The notes under the pieces were generated by a model. It had not been told where the DNA came from and made no database searches. It worked only from the letters and a program-made list of their open reading frames with translations. A program made the position numbers and the translations under genes. A stretch of 64,000 nt of DNA, taken from assembly GCF_000428725.1 (NCBI RefSeq), contig NZ_KE386791.1:186001-250000 (forward strand), in the 5' to 3' direction. This document shows positions 8,959 through 17,478 of the stretch, in pieces; positions within the stretch are counted from its first letter, which is position 1, and every line of letters starts with the position of its first letter. The DNA comes from Psychromonas aquimarina ATCC BAA-1526. GTDB lineage: Bacteria > Pseudomonadota > Gammaproteobacteria > Enterobacterales > Psychromonadaceae.

Positions 8959-10077
8959 ATGTCTGAACAATTATTGGTTACGCCTCTGCATCTATTACAC
9001 ATTGAAGCGGGTGCTAAAATGGTGCCTTTTGCTGGTTATGATATGCCGGTGCAGTATGAACTTGGTGTACGTAAGGAACATCTGCACTGCCGCGCACAGG
9101 CGGGTTTATTTGATGTTTCACATATGGGCCAGTTACGCCTTCATGGTGAAAATGCAGCAGCTGCTGTGGAAGCGTTAGTACCCGTGGATATTATTGATTT
9201 ACCTGCCGGTAAGCAGCGTTATGCCTTTTTTACCAATGAGCAGGGCGGTATTAATGACGATCTGATGGTGACTAATTTTGGAGATCATCTGTTTGTGGTG
9301 GTTAATGCCGCCTGTAAAGAGCAGGATATAAAACATCTACAGGATAATCTGCCTGAAGATGTGGAACTTGAGATTATTGAAGACCGTGCATTATTAGCTC
9401 TGCAGGGCCCGCAGGCTGCTGAGGTATTAGCCCGCCTTAATCCGCTGGTCAGTGATATGGTGTTTATGGATGCTCAAAAAATCGAGCTGGCCGGGACTGA
9501 GTGTTATGTAAGCCGTTCTGGTTATACAGGTGAAGACGGTTACGAAATCTCTGTAGCGGCAGATGCCGCACAGCTGTTAGCGCGTCAGTTGTTAGCAAAT
9601 AGTGAAGTGGAATGGATTGGACTTGGAGCACGTGATTCGCTACGTCTTGAATGTGGTTTATGCCTGTACGGGCATGATCTTGATCCGACAACCACTCCTG
9701 TTGAAGCGAGTCTGCTCTGGGGCATTAGCCCTGTCCGTCGTACAGCCGGTGAGCGTGCCGGCGGTTTTCCGGGAGCCGATTTGATTTTAGAGCAGATCCG
9801 CACCAAGGAAATCGCCCGTAAACGTGTTGGTTTAATCGGACTTTCTAAAGCGCCGGTGCGTGAAGGCAGCCGCTTGTTTGACGCTGAAAATAATGAGATC
9901 GGCATAGTCACCAGCGGTACGTTTGGTCCGTCAAAAGGGGTACCGGTGGCCATGGCTTATGTACATACTGATTTTGCCGCTTTAGGCAGTGAAGTTTTTG
10001 CTGACGTACGAGGAAAAAAGCTGCCCATGACTGTAGAGAAAATGCCCTTTGTGCCGCAGCGGTATTACCGCGGTTGA
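8959..10077 (+). CDS. gcvT: Glycine cleavage system T protein (aminomethyltransferase)
   Basis: 372-residue T protein (family about 360-375). It transfers the one-carbon unit from the H-protein arm to tetrahydrofolate and releases ammonia. Recognisable segments are MVPFAGYDMPVQY, GLFDVSHMGQ, the folate-binding region SRSGYTGEDGYEI, and LGARDSLRLECGLCLYGHDL. The C-terminal barrel ends with VTSGTFGPS. It follows the cupin-HTH regulator, probably in one transcript, and is followed by a good terminator. Confidence 0.97.
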   Translation: MSEQLLVTPLHLLHIEAGAKMVPFAGYDMPVQYELGVRKEHLHCRAQAGLFDVSHMGQLRLHGENAAAAVEALVPVDIIDLPAGKQRYAFFTNEQGGINDDLMVTNFGDHLFVVVNAACKEQDIKHLQDNLPEDVELEIIEDRALLALQGPQAAEVLARLNPLVSDMVFMDAQKIELAGTECYVSRSGYTGEDGYEISVAADAAQLLARQLLANSEVEWIGLGARDSLRLECGLCLYGHDLDPTTTPVEASLLWGISPVRRTAGERAGGFPGADLILEQIRTKEIARKRVGLIGLSKAPVREGSRLFDAENNEIGIVTSGTFGPSKGVPVAMAYVHTDFAALGSEVFADVRGKKLPMTVEKMPFVPQRYYRG

Positions 10078-10105
10078 TAAGCTGCTGTTAGTTTAAAGCC
10101 TGAAT

Positions 10106-10137
10106 AAGTGTATTACCGGTCTGTAATACACTTTTGT
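10106..10137 (+). terminator. Terminator after gcvT
   Basis: AAGTGTATTA pairs with TAATACACTT (10 bases, 8-base loop) and is followed by TTGTATTTATT. Confidence 0.8.
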
Positions 10138-10182
10138 ATTTATTCATCCAGATCTTTTCTCTGATATTAATTCGGGGCTCCT

Positions 10183-10380
10183 ATGAATATGCTGGTTAGT
10201 TGTTTTGTTTGCTGCCCTTACTGTGGTGAAACAATCGAAATGGTCGTTGACTGTTCAGCTGCAGAGCAGAATTATATTGAAGACTGCCAGGTCTGCTGCT
10301 GTCCGATAACCGTATCTGTCACAGTACCTGAAAACCGGCCTCCGCTTGTTGTTGTCTCACATCAGGACGAGTCGTTTTAA
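10183..10380 (+). CDS. CPXCG-motif cysteine-rich small protein
   Basis: 65-residue protein with the family signature CPYCGE near the N-terminus and a second cysteine group (DCQVCCCPI) about 30 residues later. Together they look like a zinc ribbon. The segment AAEQNYIEDCQVCC is strongly typical of this widespread gammaproteobacterial family, whose function is unknown. It is a single gene lying between the gcvT terminator and a thioredoxin-fold lipoprotein. Confidence 0.85.
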   Translation: MNMLVSCFVCCPYCGETIEMVVDCSAAEQNYIEDCQVCCCPITVSVTVPENRPPLVVVSHQDESF

Positions 10381-10462
10381 TCGAATTGTAATTTTCGTTT
10401 TTTATCTGTTAAGAAAGTGATATTGTTGATTTTCATAACTTAATTACTTATCGGGACAAAAA

Positions 10463-11086
10463 ATGAAATTCCTCAGCAAACCATTATTTATTCTACTTTC
10501 TTCTGTACTGTTTCTGGCCGCCTGCTCTGAATCGAGCATTCCTGAAGAAGGCAAACAGTATGTGCAGCTTCCTGAAAACCTGCAGGATCAAGATTTAGCT
10601 CCGGTAACAGAAGTTTTTTCTCTAGGCTGCGGTCACTGCCGTAAGATGGAAGAGTTTATTCCCGTTATAAGTGAAAATGCCGATGCAGAGATTGGTAAAA
10701 TGCATATCGTCTTTAATCAGTCTGCGCAGTTTGCCGCTATGTTTTATTACGCCGCGGAAATGCAGTTAAAAGCAGTTCCGGATCATGCTTTTATGGAAGA
10801 TCTGTTTGCGGCTATGCAGATGTCTAAGGAAAGCTCTGCTGAAGAGAAAACAACGGCTATGTCAGAAGCATTTACCTCTCGTGGTCTGGTCAGCCCCTTT
10901 GATTACAATGAACAGCAGAGTGCAGAACTGATTGCTAAAGTTGAGGAAATAAGCCAGTTATCTCAGCGTAGTAAGATTGATGCGGTGCCTACTTTTGTTG
11001 TTAACGGCCGTTACCAGGTATTAGTTGCCGGGCATAAAGATCCTGCAAAAATTGCAGAAACTATTTCTTATCTTCTAGAAAAATAA
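10463..11086 (+). CDS. DsbA-like thiol:disulfide interchange lipoprotein
   Basis: 207 residues. A lipoprotein signal (LFLAAC, lipidated C21) should anchor it to a membrane on the periplasmic side. The thioredoxin-fold domain has the active site CGHC at residues 56-59, in a context like DsbA ([14 protein letters not shown]). The cis-proline loop [11 protein letters not shown] lies near residue 180, with a helical insertion between. DsbA itself is not lipidated and normally has CPHC, so this is a DsbA-like paralogue whose redox direction is uncertain. The last codons and the downstream DNA are repeated in tandem (see the repeat entry). Confidence 0.88.
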   Translation: MKFLSKPLFILLSSVLFLAACSESSIPEEGKQYVQLPENLQDQDLAPVTEVFSLGCGHCRKMEEFIPVISENADAEIGKMHIVFNQSAQFAAMFYYAAEMQLKAVPDHAFMEDLFAAMQMSKESSAEEKTTAMSEAFTSRGLVSPFDYNEQQSAELIAKVEEISQLSQRSKIDAVPTFVVNGRYQVLVAGHKDPAKIAETISYLLEK

Positions 11087-11360
11087 TTCAGCTGTGAATA
11101 GCAGATAGTGCGGGTGTTTTCTTTAAACAAAGTGATGCCCGTTGGTATTTTTAAATTCAGCATTTCAAATACAGACCCTGTCAATATGTCACAGAAACTA
11201 TTTCATATCTTCTAGAAAAATAATTCAGCTGTGAATAGCAGATAGTGCGGGTGTTTTCTTTAAATAAAGAAATGCCTGCTTGTTTGTTAAATTCACTATT
11301 TCTAATAAAGATACAGTCAGTAAGCTGCAGAAATCATTTTATCTCTTCTAGAAAATAATT
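11051..11360. repeat. 137-base tandem repeat covering the 3' end of the DsbA-like gene
   Basis: The segment beginning CAGAAA (11055), with TTCTAGAAAAATAATTCAG and AGATAGTGCGGGTGTTTTC, recurs 137 bases later (11192). A partial, more divergent third copy begins at 11328. Copy 1 contains the end of the lipoprotein gene (ETISYLLEK and stop). Copy 2 keeps the same short reading frame and stop, although it lies outside the gene. Copy 3 ends within TTCTAGAAAATAATTAAC. Confidence 0.85.
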
Positions 11361-11406
11361 AACTATGCTGTATTTGTTTAAAAACGCTTGTAATGAGATT
11401 GAAAAT

Positions 11407-11428
11407 AACCGGCTCGCTTGAGCCGGTT
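11407..11428 (-). terminator. Terminator after the ElyC/YdcF-like gene
   Basis: AACCGGCT pairs with AGCCGGTT around a 6-base loop, followed on the minus strand by TATTTTC. It lies 7 bases past the stop of the minus-strand gene. Confidence 0.75.
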
Positions 11429-11434
11429 GTACGA

Positions 11435-12529
11435 TTAACGCTGTTCTAACGGGTAAGAGCGGTAACTCCACATTCCGTAAACGCGTAATGCATCGCGGTA
11501 AATTCCAAGCAGCTCTGCATCGCTCGGTGTTTTTAACTCCTCTAATGACTGATCTGTGCCGGCAACGGTATCAAAGGTAATATCTGCAGGACCGCTTTTC
11601 CATGAGGCAACTTCAAACAGAGCCTGACCGCGGCGGACGTGACTTGCTGAACTGATAATTGTTGCATGATCAATATTATGTCTTGCTAATGCGTAACTGC
11701 TGTACAATGCATTTTCAACGGTGCTTCTCGCATAGTTATCTTCAATAAGGCGTGAACGTGCGATACCGTGAGCCACTAACCAGTCAGCCATTAACTTACC
11801 TTCAGTTTTATGATTTTTCGGTACGCCGCCCGTGGTGATTATATATGAATCAGGATATTTCTTAGCCATTGCTAGAGTGATATTCAGGCGGTCAATTAAT
11901 ATCTCATGCATAGAGCCGTCCGGGTTTAAGGCATAACCTAAGGTTACAATAGCTGTTTTTCCCTGCTGTTCGCCGCCTGCCTGGTTCTTTAAAGGAGTCT
12001 GAACAATACGGTTTACGGTTGACATGATTTTTTTAAGATCCTGCACTCTGCCGTTATTGATATTCTTTAACGCATTAAGGTGTTTCTGCACCGCTTTTTC
12101 ATTATTTTTAAAGTGCTGCCATATGACCAGATAGGAGTGAGCATCGAGATCATTAGGGGCGACAGTTAATACCTTCTCAAACAGCTCAATCGCTTTATCG
12201 ATATTACTGTTATAAACCTGCGCATTAGCAGCTGAAATAAGAAGGTCTGTTCTATAAGGTTCTAGTTGATAGGCCTGCAGAAGACGCTCTGTTATCAGTT
12301 CCATATTGCTCGGCATTTTAGCTGTGAAACCGGCATGGGAGATGCGTGCAGGAGACTTGAATGTCTGATAGGCATCATTTAATAACTGCTCAACAACCTG
12401 ACGCTTGGATGTAAACTGACTGAGTTCAATATCTGGCTGAATACTTTCAGGGGCGGCCGTGGCCGTATTAACAAAAACAGCACTGGACAGGGCCAGGGTG
12501 AATGGCAGAAGTAATTTTGTACGTTTCAT
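11435..12529 (-). CDS. Exported ElyC/SanA/YdcF-family protein with TPR-like N-terminus
   Basis: 364 residues. A clear signal peptide (positively charged MKRTK, hydrophobic core, cleavage near TATAA-PES) is followed by an alpha-helical, TPR-like region at about residues 60-150 (LLISAANAQVYNSNIDKAIE, then LFEKVLTVAPNDLDA). A DUF218 domain spans about 195-345, with TLGYALNPDGS, SYIITTGGVPKN, EDNYARSTVENALYS and ISSASHVRRG. DUF218 proteins include ElyC and SanA, linked to envelope integrity. The periplasmic TPR plus DUF218 combination occurs in a YdcF-like subgroup of unknown reaction. It is a single gene with its own terminator. Confidence 0.85.
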   Translation of the reverse strand: MKRTKLLLPFTLALSSAVFVNTATAAPESIQPDIELSQFTSKRQVVEQLLNDAYQTFKSPARISHAGFTAKMPSNMELITERLLQAYQLEPYRTDLLISAANAQVYNSNIDKAIELFEKVLTVAPNDLDAHSYLVIWQHFKNNEKAVQKHLNALKNINNGRVQDLKKIMSTVNRIVQTPLKNQAGGEQQGKTAIVTLGYALNPDGSMHEILIDRLNITLAMAKKYPDSYIITTGGVPKNHKTEGKLMADWLVAHGIARSRLIEDNYARSTVENALYSSYALARHNIDHATIISSASHVRRGQALFEVASWKSGPADITFDTVAGTDQSLEELKTPSDAELLGIYRDALRVYGMWSYRSYPLEQR

Positions 12530-12877
12530 TATAAACCTTGTTTAATTATTGATTTTACTAGTTAAAGCTGCTGAATTGTACTTTATTAAATGCAGTGGTA
12601 CAGTTAATTTACATAGCGAATTTATGGTTTGGTTAACGGCTGTTAATTGTCTTAAAATCTGCACAAAAGAGATACAGGACGGGAATTAGCTATAGCAGCA
12701 CAGAAACAAATGCTTGATTGTGTCGCTACTATAAACAATCATTTTCTTTTTGTCGTATATATCACCAATAAAGCTTTATGTATTATTACTTCAAGCAGCG
12801 GGGAGTCACAAAACAGCGTAACTATCCGTTTGTATTATTTAAATTAGTAAAACTAAAATATTCAATTGAGGGTTAAA
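12530..12877. other. Intergenic region, divergent promoters
   Basis: AT-rich spacer between two divergent genes. I see no ORF with family features, no strong hairpin and no clear operator. Confidence 0.5.
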
Positions 12878-13597
12878 ATGAAGAAGTTAATTGTAATTAC
12901 CGGAGCAAGTTCAGGTATTGGTGCGGCTATCGCAAAACGTTTCAGCAAAGAAGGGCATCCGCTTCTGCTGCTGGCGCGCCGTATTGACAAATTAGAAGCA
13001 CTGCAGCTGCCGGATATGTTGTGTGAAAAAGTAGATGTCACCGATAAAAAGAGTTTCGAAGCTGCGATTAAAAAAGCTGAAGCAGTTTACGGCCCAGCTG
13101 ACTGCCTGGTTAATAACGCAGGTAAAATGTTATTAGGTCAAATTGATACGCAGGACTCGTCTGAGTGGAAAAGTATGTTTGATGTTAATGTAATCGGACT
13201 TTTGAATGGTCTGCAGGCTGTGCTGGCTCCCATGAAAGAGCGTAACTGCGGTACTGTTATTAATATCAGCTCTATTGCCGGTCGTAAAACATTTGCAAAT
13301 CATGCAGCATATTGCGGCACAAAGTTTGCCGTACATGCTATTTCTGAAAATGTAAGGGAAGAAGTTGCAGATTCAAATGTGCGGGTAACTACCATTGCTC
13401 CTGGAGCAGTGGAAACTGAACTGCTTTCACATACCACTTCGACAGAAATTAAAGAGGGTTATGATTCATGGAAAGACTCCATGGGCGGAGTACTGAAAGC
13501 GGATGATATTGCCCGTTCAGTGCTATTTGCTTATCAGCAGCCGCAGGGGGTTTGTATTCGTGAAATCGTTGTTGGTCCGACACGTCAGCAGCCGTAA
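12878..13597 (+). CDS. Short-chain dehydrogenase/reductase (SDR)
   Basis: 239 residues from the ATG, which sits 6 bases after GAGGGT; a TTG 12 bases upstream is less likely because it overlaps that site. This is a classical SDR: TGASSGIG at 8-15 for NAD(P) binding, NNAG at 79-82, catalytic Ser in NISSIAG at 131-132, and YCGTK giving Tyr145 and Lys149. The basic residues after the second strand (LLARRIDKLE) suggest NADPH preference. It is similar in size to YdfG-type 3-hydroxy acid dehydrogenases, but the substrate cannot be fixed. It is a single gene with a strong terminator. Confidence 0.88.
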   Translation: MKKLIVITGASSGIGAAIAKRFSKEGHPLLLLARRIDKLEALQLPDMLCEKVDVTDKKSFEAAIKKAEAVYGPADCLVNNAGKMLLGQIDTQDSSEWKSMFDVNVIGLLNGLQAVLAPMKERNCGTVINISSIAGRKTFANHAAYCGTKFAVHAISENVREEVADSNVRVTTIAPGAVETELLSHTTSTEIKEGYDSWKDSMGGVLKADDIARSVLFAYQQPQGVCIREIVVGPTRQQP

Positions 13598-13629
13598 TCA
13601 ATGACTTGTTTGTTTTAACAGGTTAAAAA

Positions 13630-13664
13630 AAATCAGCCCTGAATAGTAATTTCAGGGCTGATTT
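13630..13664. terminator. Bidirectional terminator
   Basis: Perfect 14-base stem (AAATCAGCCCTGAA with TTCAGGGCTGATTT) and 7-base loop between the convergent SDR and punC genes. The minus strand has a run of Ts after it. Confidence 0.9.
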
Positions 13665-13738
13665 AGCGCACACTTTTGCTTTTTTGGTTTATTCACTTTG
13701 ACCCTCCCTGGCCAACTGTAAACTAAATGTTGTTAAGT

Positions 13739-14974
13739 TTACTGCGCTGTTTGAGCCTGCTGCTGTGCTTTAACACTTTTAGCAACTAAAGGATATGCAG
13801 CTATTACAATTACTGCCTGAAGAAGCATCACTGTTGTCATTGCTACTAAACCGTAACCACTGATAAATGCCGATACCAGGCCGCTTGCAATAACACAAAG
13901 CATCATCTGTAAAAAGTTCATTAACCCCGAAGCAGACGCGCTGTTTTCTTTAAAGTCAGATAAAGCACTGTTAGCAACAATCGGATAAATTGCACCATTT
14001 GCCGCCGCCATAAAGCACATTAGAACCAGAAAGGGGATGATCGAGGTGCTGGTAAAATTTATTGCCACAATAAACATAAGCAGAACACTGACAGTAAACA
14101 GCTTTAATAACCACGGAAGTATTACTGCTGATTCATGTTTATTTAATAAAACGCGGCAGGTATAACCACCAACAATAAATGCAATGGTTTGCGGTACGTA
14201 ACTAAGACCAATATCTGCGCCTGAGTAACCCATGCTGGTCATTACAAAAGGTGAACCGGTCAGCCAGGCAAAAAAAGCGGCTGAGCAGGCTGCATAAATC
14301 AGCATATTGCCGGTGAATTTTTTTGAATGCAGAATAGTTTTGTACGACTGAAAAACATTTAATGGTTTTGCTGGTGCTGACAACTGCTCTTTTTGAACTG
14401 GTGCTGCAGGCTTAGGCATTTTAAAGTCAATAAAGCTGCTGCGCAGGATCAGCACTGCACCAATTGCAACTAATGAATAGAAAATAGACTGCCACCCGAA
14501 CTGTGCTTCTAATACAGCTCCGAGTAATGGAGCTAAAGCAGGCGATAATGCTACCAGCGGCATTACGGTTGCAAATACACGCTGTGATGTTTTTGAATCA
14601 TATTTTTCGATGACAAATGATTGCCAAATTATTGTGGACCCGCAGGCGCCGACTGCCTGAATAAAACGGCCGAATAACAGCACTTCGATACTGCTGGAAA
14701 AAGCACAAATAATGGTGCCGATACTGAAAACTATCAAGCTTGCGCATAATACTAGTTTTTTACCGAAACGATTTGCTAATGGCCCGTAAACCAGCTGTCC
14801 GCCTGCCATTCCGAACAGAAATATAGTTAATGACCAGCCTATTAAGCGCTCACTGGTTTGTAAATCCTGACGAATAATATCAAAAGCAGGCAGATACATA
14901 TCTGTTGCTAAAAAACCCAGCATACTAAGTCCAGCCAGCCAGATATACGGAATTGCAATTTTTTCTTTTGTCAT
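13739..14974 (-). CDS. punC: MFS transporter, probable purine nucleoside exporter PunC
   Basis: 411-residue, 12-helix major facilitator of the Bcr/CflA drug-efflux subfamily, with MLGFLATDMYLPAFDII in helix 1 and the motif-A loop GPLANRFGKK between helices 2 and 3. The divergent LysR gene 90 bases away resembles E. coli PunR (YdhB) closely, and PunC (YdhC) is its partner there, so I assign punC largely on context. In E. coli the pair is linked to adenosine handling and purine transport. Without the neighbour I would call it only a Bcr/CflA efflux protein. Confidence 0.82.
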   Translation of the reverse strand: MTKEKIAIPYIWLAGLSMLGFLATDMYLPAFDIIRQDLQTSERLIGWSLTIFLFGMAGGQLVYGPLANRFGKKLVLCASLIVFSIGTIICAFSSSIEVLLFGRFIQAVGACGSTIIWQSFVIEKYDSKTSQRVFATVMPLVALSPALAPLLGAVLEAQFGWQSIFYSLVAIGAVLILRSSFIDFKMPKPAAPVQKEQLSAPAKPLNVFQSYKTILHSKKFTGNMLIYAACSAAFFAWLTGSPFVMTSMGYSGADIGLSYVPQTIAFIVGGYTCRVLLNKHESAVILPWLLKLFTVSVLLMFIVAINFTSTSIIPFLVLMCFMAAANGAIYPIVANSALSDFKENSASASGLMNFLQMMLCVIASGLVSAFISGYGLVAMTTVMLLQAVIVIAAYPLVAKSVKAQQQAQTAQ

Positions 14975-15067
14975 TGTTACCTCTGAAATAATGAATTTTC
15001 ATCAGTTTATTCTTGCTATTTAGTATTGTGAAACGGTATATTTTCACTATTCCTTTCAAAATAATTG

Positions 15068-15976
15068 ATGCGTATGTTTTCCAATCAAGATCTTGTTGTT
15101 ATTGATACAGTCGCCCGCCGAGGCAGCTTTTCAGCGGCCGCTGACGAGCTGCATAAAGTGCCCAGCGCCATAAGTTACACGGTTAAATCCATCGAAAATA
15201 AATTAAATGTGGTTCTTTTTAAACGCCTGCACCGTAAAGTAAAACTTACCCCTGCAGGTGATTATTTTGTAGAGCAGGCGCGGCTGCTGTTAAAGCAGAT
15301 GGATGATATAAAATTTCAAACCCAGCGGGTTGCTAACGGATGGCAGAGCAGCGTATCAATTGCGCTGGATAATGTGGTACGTGAAGCCAGCGTGAATCAG
15401 CTGGTAAGGGATTTTTATGATGAATTTCCCGATGTTGAGCTGCTGCTTACCATGGAGGTATTTAACGGAGTATGGGATGCACTGGCTGACGGCCGAGCGG
15501 ATATTGCTATTGGTGCAACAGCTTCAGTACCGATTGCCGGAAATATATCTTATCGCGCCATGGGCTCTCTTTCATGGGATTTTGTGGTAAGCGCAGATCA
15601 TGAATTAGCCGGGCACAGTGGTCCGCTTAAGGAAAGTGAGCTTATCCATTACCCGTGTATCTGTTTAGATGATAGTTCACGCAAACTGCCGAAACGAACT
15701 ACCTGGCTTCTGGATAATCAGAGACGTCTGGTTGTACCTAACTGGCACAGTGCTGAACAGTGTTTTATAGCCGGTCTAGGGATCGGTATTATGCCGTCGC
15801 ACCGCTCAAGACCTCTGGTGGAAAAAGGAGTGCTGATTCAGCGCACACTGCAGAAACCGCATCCCAACAGTCCCTGCTGTCTAGCCTGGAATAATGACAG
15901 CTTAAATCCCGCAGTTATCTGGTTATTAAATTACCTGGGTGACAGTGAAAAACTGCATGCTGAATGGCTTTGTTAG
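15068..15976 (+). CDS. punR: LysR-family regulator PunR (YdhB-like)
   Basis: About 302 residues. The HTH region (VARRGSFSAAADELHKVPSA, then ISYTVKSIE) and effector domain follow E. coli PunR nearly throughout as I recall it, including MEVFNGVWDALADGRADIAI, LPKRTTWLLDNQRRLVVPNW and the C-terminal WLLNYLGDSEKL. PunR activates punC in response to adenosine in E. coli. The start is uncertain: ATGs at 15068 and 15074 are both possible, and alignment with E. coli PunR favours 15074. No strong ribosome site separates them. It is divergent from punC. Confidence 0.88.
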   Translation: MRMFSNQDLVVIDTVARRGSFSAAADELHKVPSAISYTVKSIENKLNVVLFKRLHRKVKLTPAGDYFVEQARLLLKQMDDIKFQTQRVANGWQSSVSIALDNVVREASVNQLVRDFYDEFPDVELLLTMEVFNGVWDALADGRADIAIGATASVPIAGNISYRAMGSLSWDFVVSADHELAGHSGPLKESELIHYPCICLDDSSRKLPKRTTWLLDNQRRLVVPNWHSAEQCFIAGLGIGIMPSHRSRPLVEKGVLIQRTLQKPHPNSPCCLAWNNDSLNPAVIWLLNYLGDSEKLHAEWLC

Positions 15977-16029
15977 TGTTTTATTGTTGATATCTTTGTG
16001 GGTATTCTAAGCTCCTGCGCTGACTAATT

Positions 16030-17178
16030 TCAGCTGCCCAGTGATAAAATTCTTTCACGCAGTCTTAATGCGCAGTCGGCAGCGTTAGCCTGACAGACAA
16101 ATAAGCCTATCTGCTCATAACCGCCCATCTTCTGGGTTTGAGCAAGAAACTCAAAATATAAGCCGCAGCCGGGTCCGTTATTGACTATCATATTGTAGGC
16201 AGGCTGGATGTCCATATCCTGCATAAGCCCGATAATTGTCTGTATGGACTCCTGAATGGCAAGGGTAACCTGCTGTTTTTCTACCACAGTTAACTGATGC
16301 AGGTAACGTTTTCTGCTGTCTTTTACCATCAGCATCATATCCAGAGGACGCTTCATAAAGTAGGGCACAATTAATATTACCTCTCCATAATCCTTGACAA
16401 TTAAGTTAGCTGGATTTTCATCCTGCATAAACTGGCTGAAGCTTTTGTCGTGGCGTTTACGAAAGCGTAAATTATTAAAAAAGCGCTGCGGTAAAATATT
16501 ACTGTAGGCGATCTGCTGGTGGCCGTGGGTTAATGATGCGCCGGCCGCCGCCCCGTAGTTTTTTATAATAGAAACATAGCCGCTGACCAGCTGCTGTTCC
16601 ATTTTTGTGATTGAGCGGGACATAAAACTGGTTGTCTGGCAGAGTAAAATTTTTTCTAGTGTTGCCAGCTGTTCAAAGCTTATTAATGCATCTGCAAAGG
16701 GCAGATTATGCCAGTCCTTATCATGAATCGATGAGGTCCATTGTAAAAGATGAAATCCGTAAGAGGCACGGCCTTTATGCTCTAAATCCTGATGCAGAAA
16801 ATAATCAGCTTCCTCCTGAGGAAGTTCTTTAATGGGGTGAAAAATGGGATAAATGTTTTTATTAATAAAGGTAAACCCCTCACTCTGTTCAGCAATATCG
16901 AGGATCTCGGAGCTGCTGCCGCTGCAGATGGGGCAGTTGTCGGACTCTTTAGTCCGGGGCGGTTTGTCAACTGTAGTATGAATCCGTTTAGCGCGGGAAG
17001 AGTTATAAACCACTAGATTACCATTGCGCGGATCAATCTGGCAGATACCGTCGGGTGAATATTTATTAAGCAGTTCATCATTATTAATATTGTTTAATAT
17101 TTCGGCAAAGTCTAACTTGCCTATATCACAGCTGAGCATCAGTTTTTTTGCATCTTCCAGTTTCAGCTGCTGTTTCAT
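16030..17178 (-). CDS. GalT-like nucleotidyltransferase (HIT superfamily)
   Basis: 382 residues from the ATG preceded by GGGAT; an in-frame ATG 48 bases upstream lacks a ribosome site. It has galactose-1-phosphate uridylyltransferase architecture: a CPIC zinc-type motif at 82-85 (DNCPICSG) and a histidine triad region SLTHGHQQI with His218 and His220. In GalT and ADP-glucose phosphorylase the triad carries the nucleotidylated histidine. The sequence around the triad (THGHQQ rather than PHPHGQ) departs from classical GalT, and no galactose genes are nearby, so the sugar phosphate is unknown. It may be an ADP-sugar or UDP-sugar phosphorylase-like enzyme. Confidence 0.72.
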   Translation of the reverse strand: MKQQLKLEDAKKLMLSCDIGKLDFAEILNNINNDELLNKYSPDGICQIDPRNGNLVVYNSSRAKRIHTTVDKPPRTKESDNCPICSGSSSEILDIAEQSEGFTFINKNIYPIFHPIKELPQEEADYFLHQDLEHKGRASYGFHLLQWTSSIHDKDWHNLPFADALISFEQLATLEKILLCQTTSFMSRSITKMEQQLVSGYVSIIKNYGAAAGASLTHGHQQIAYSNILPQRFFNNLRFRKRHDKSFSQFMQDENPANLIVKDYGEVILIVPYFMKRPLDMMLMVKDSRKRYLHQLTVVEKQQVTLAIQESIQTIIGLMQDMDIQPAYNMIVNNGPGCGLYFEFLAQTQKMGGYEQIGLFVCQANAADCALRLRERILSLGS

Positions 17179-17478
17179 ATAAACCATCCCTGACTTGTTC
17201 CTATTTATTTTCAGTATAGGTAACAAAATATTATTTCAATGCTTGTGGATTTTTTAGCCGCTGCAGCGTTATAAATAATATATCTACTGTGATGCTTTGC
17301 AGTAGATAATGCTGAGATTACCTGCACTTAGATGGGTGGTCATTGTAATATTATATATACATCAATTTTTTAATTATATTGAAGTCGGCTTAGCAAAAGT
17401 TTCAATTAGTTATAAGCTGTTAAAGGGGCTGTTGGAAAATCAGTCTCCCTGCTACTAATACATACAGAGGATGTAACT

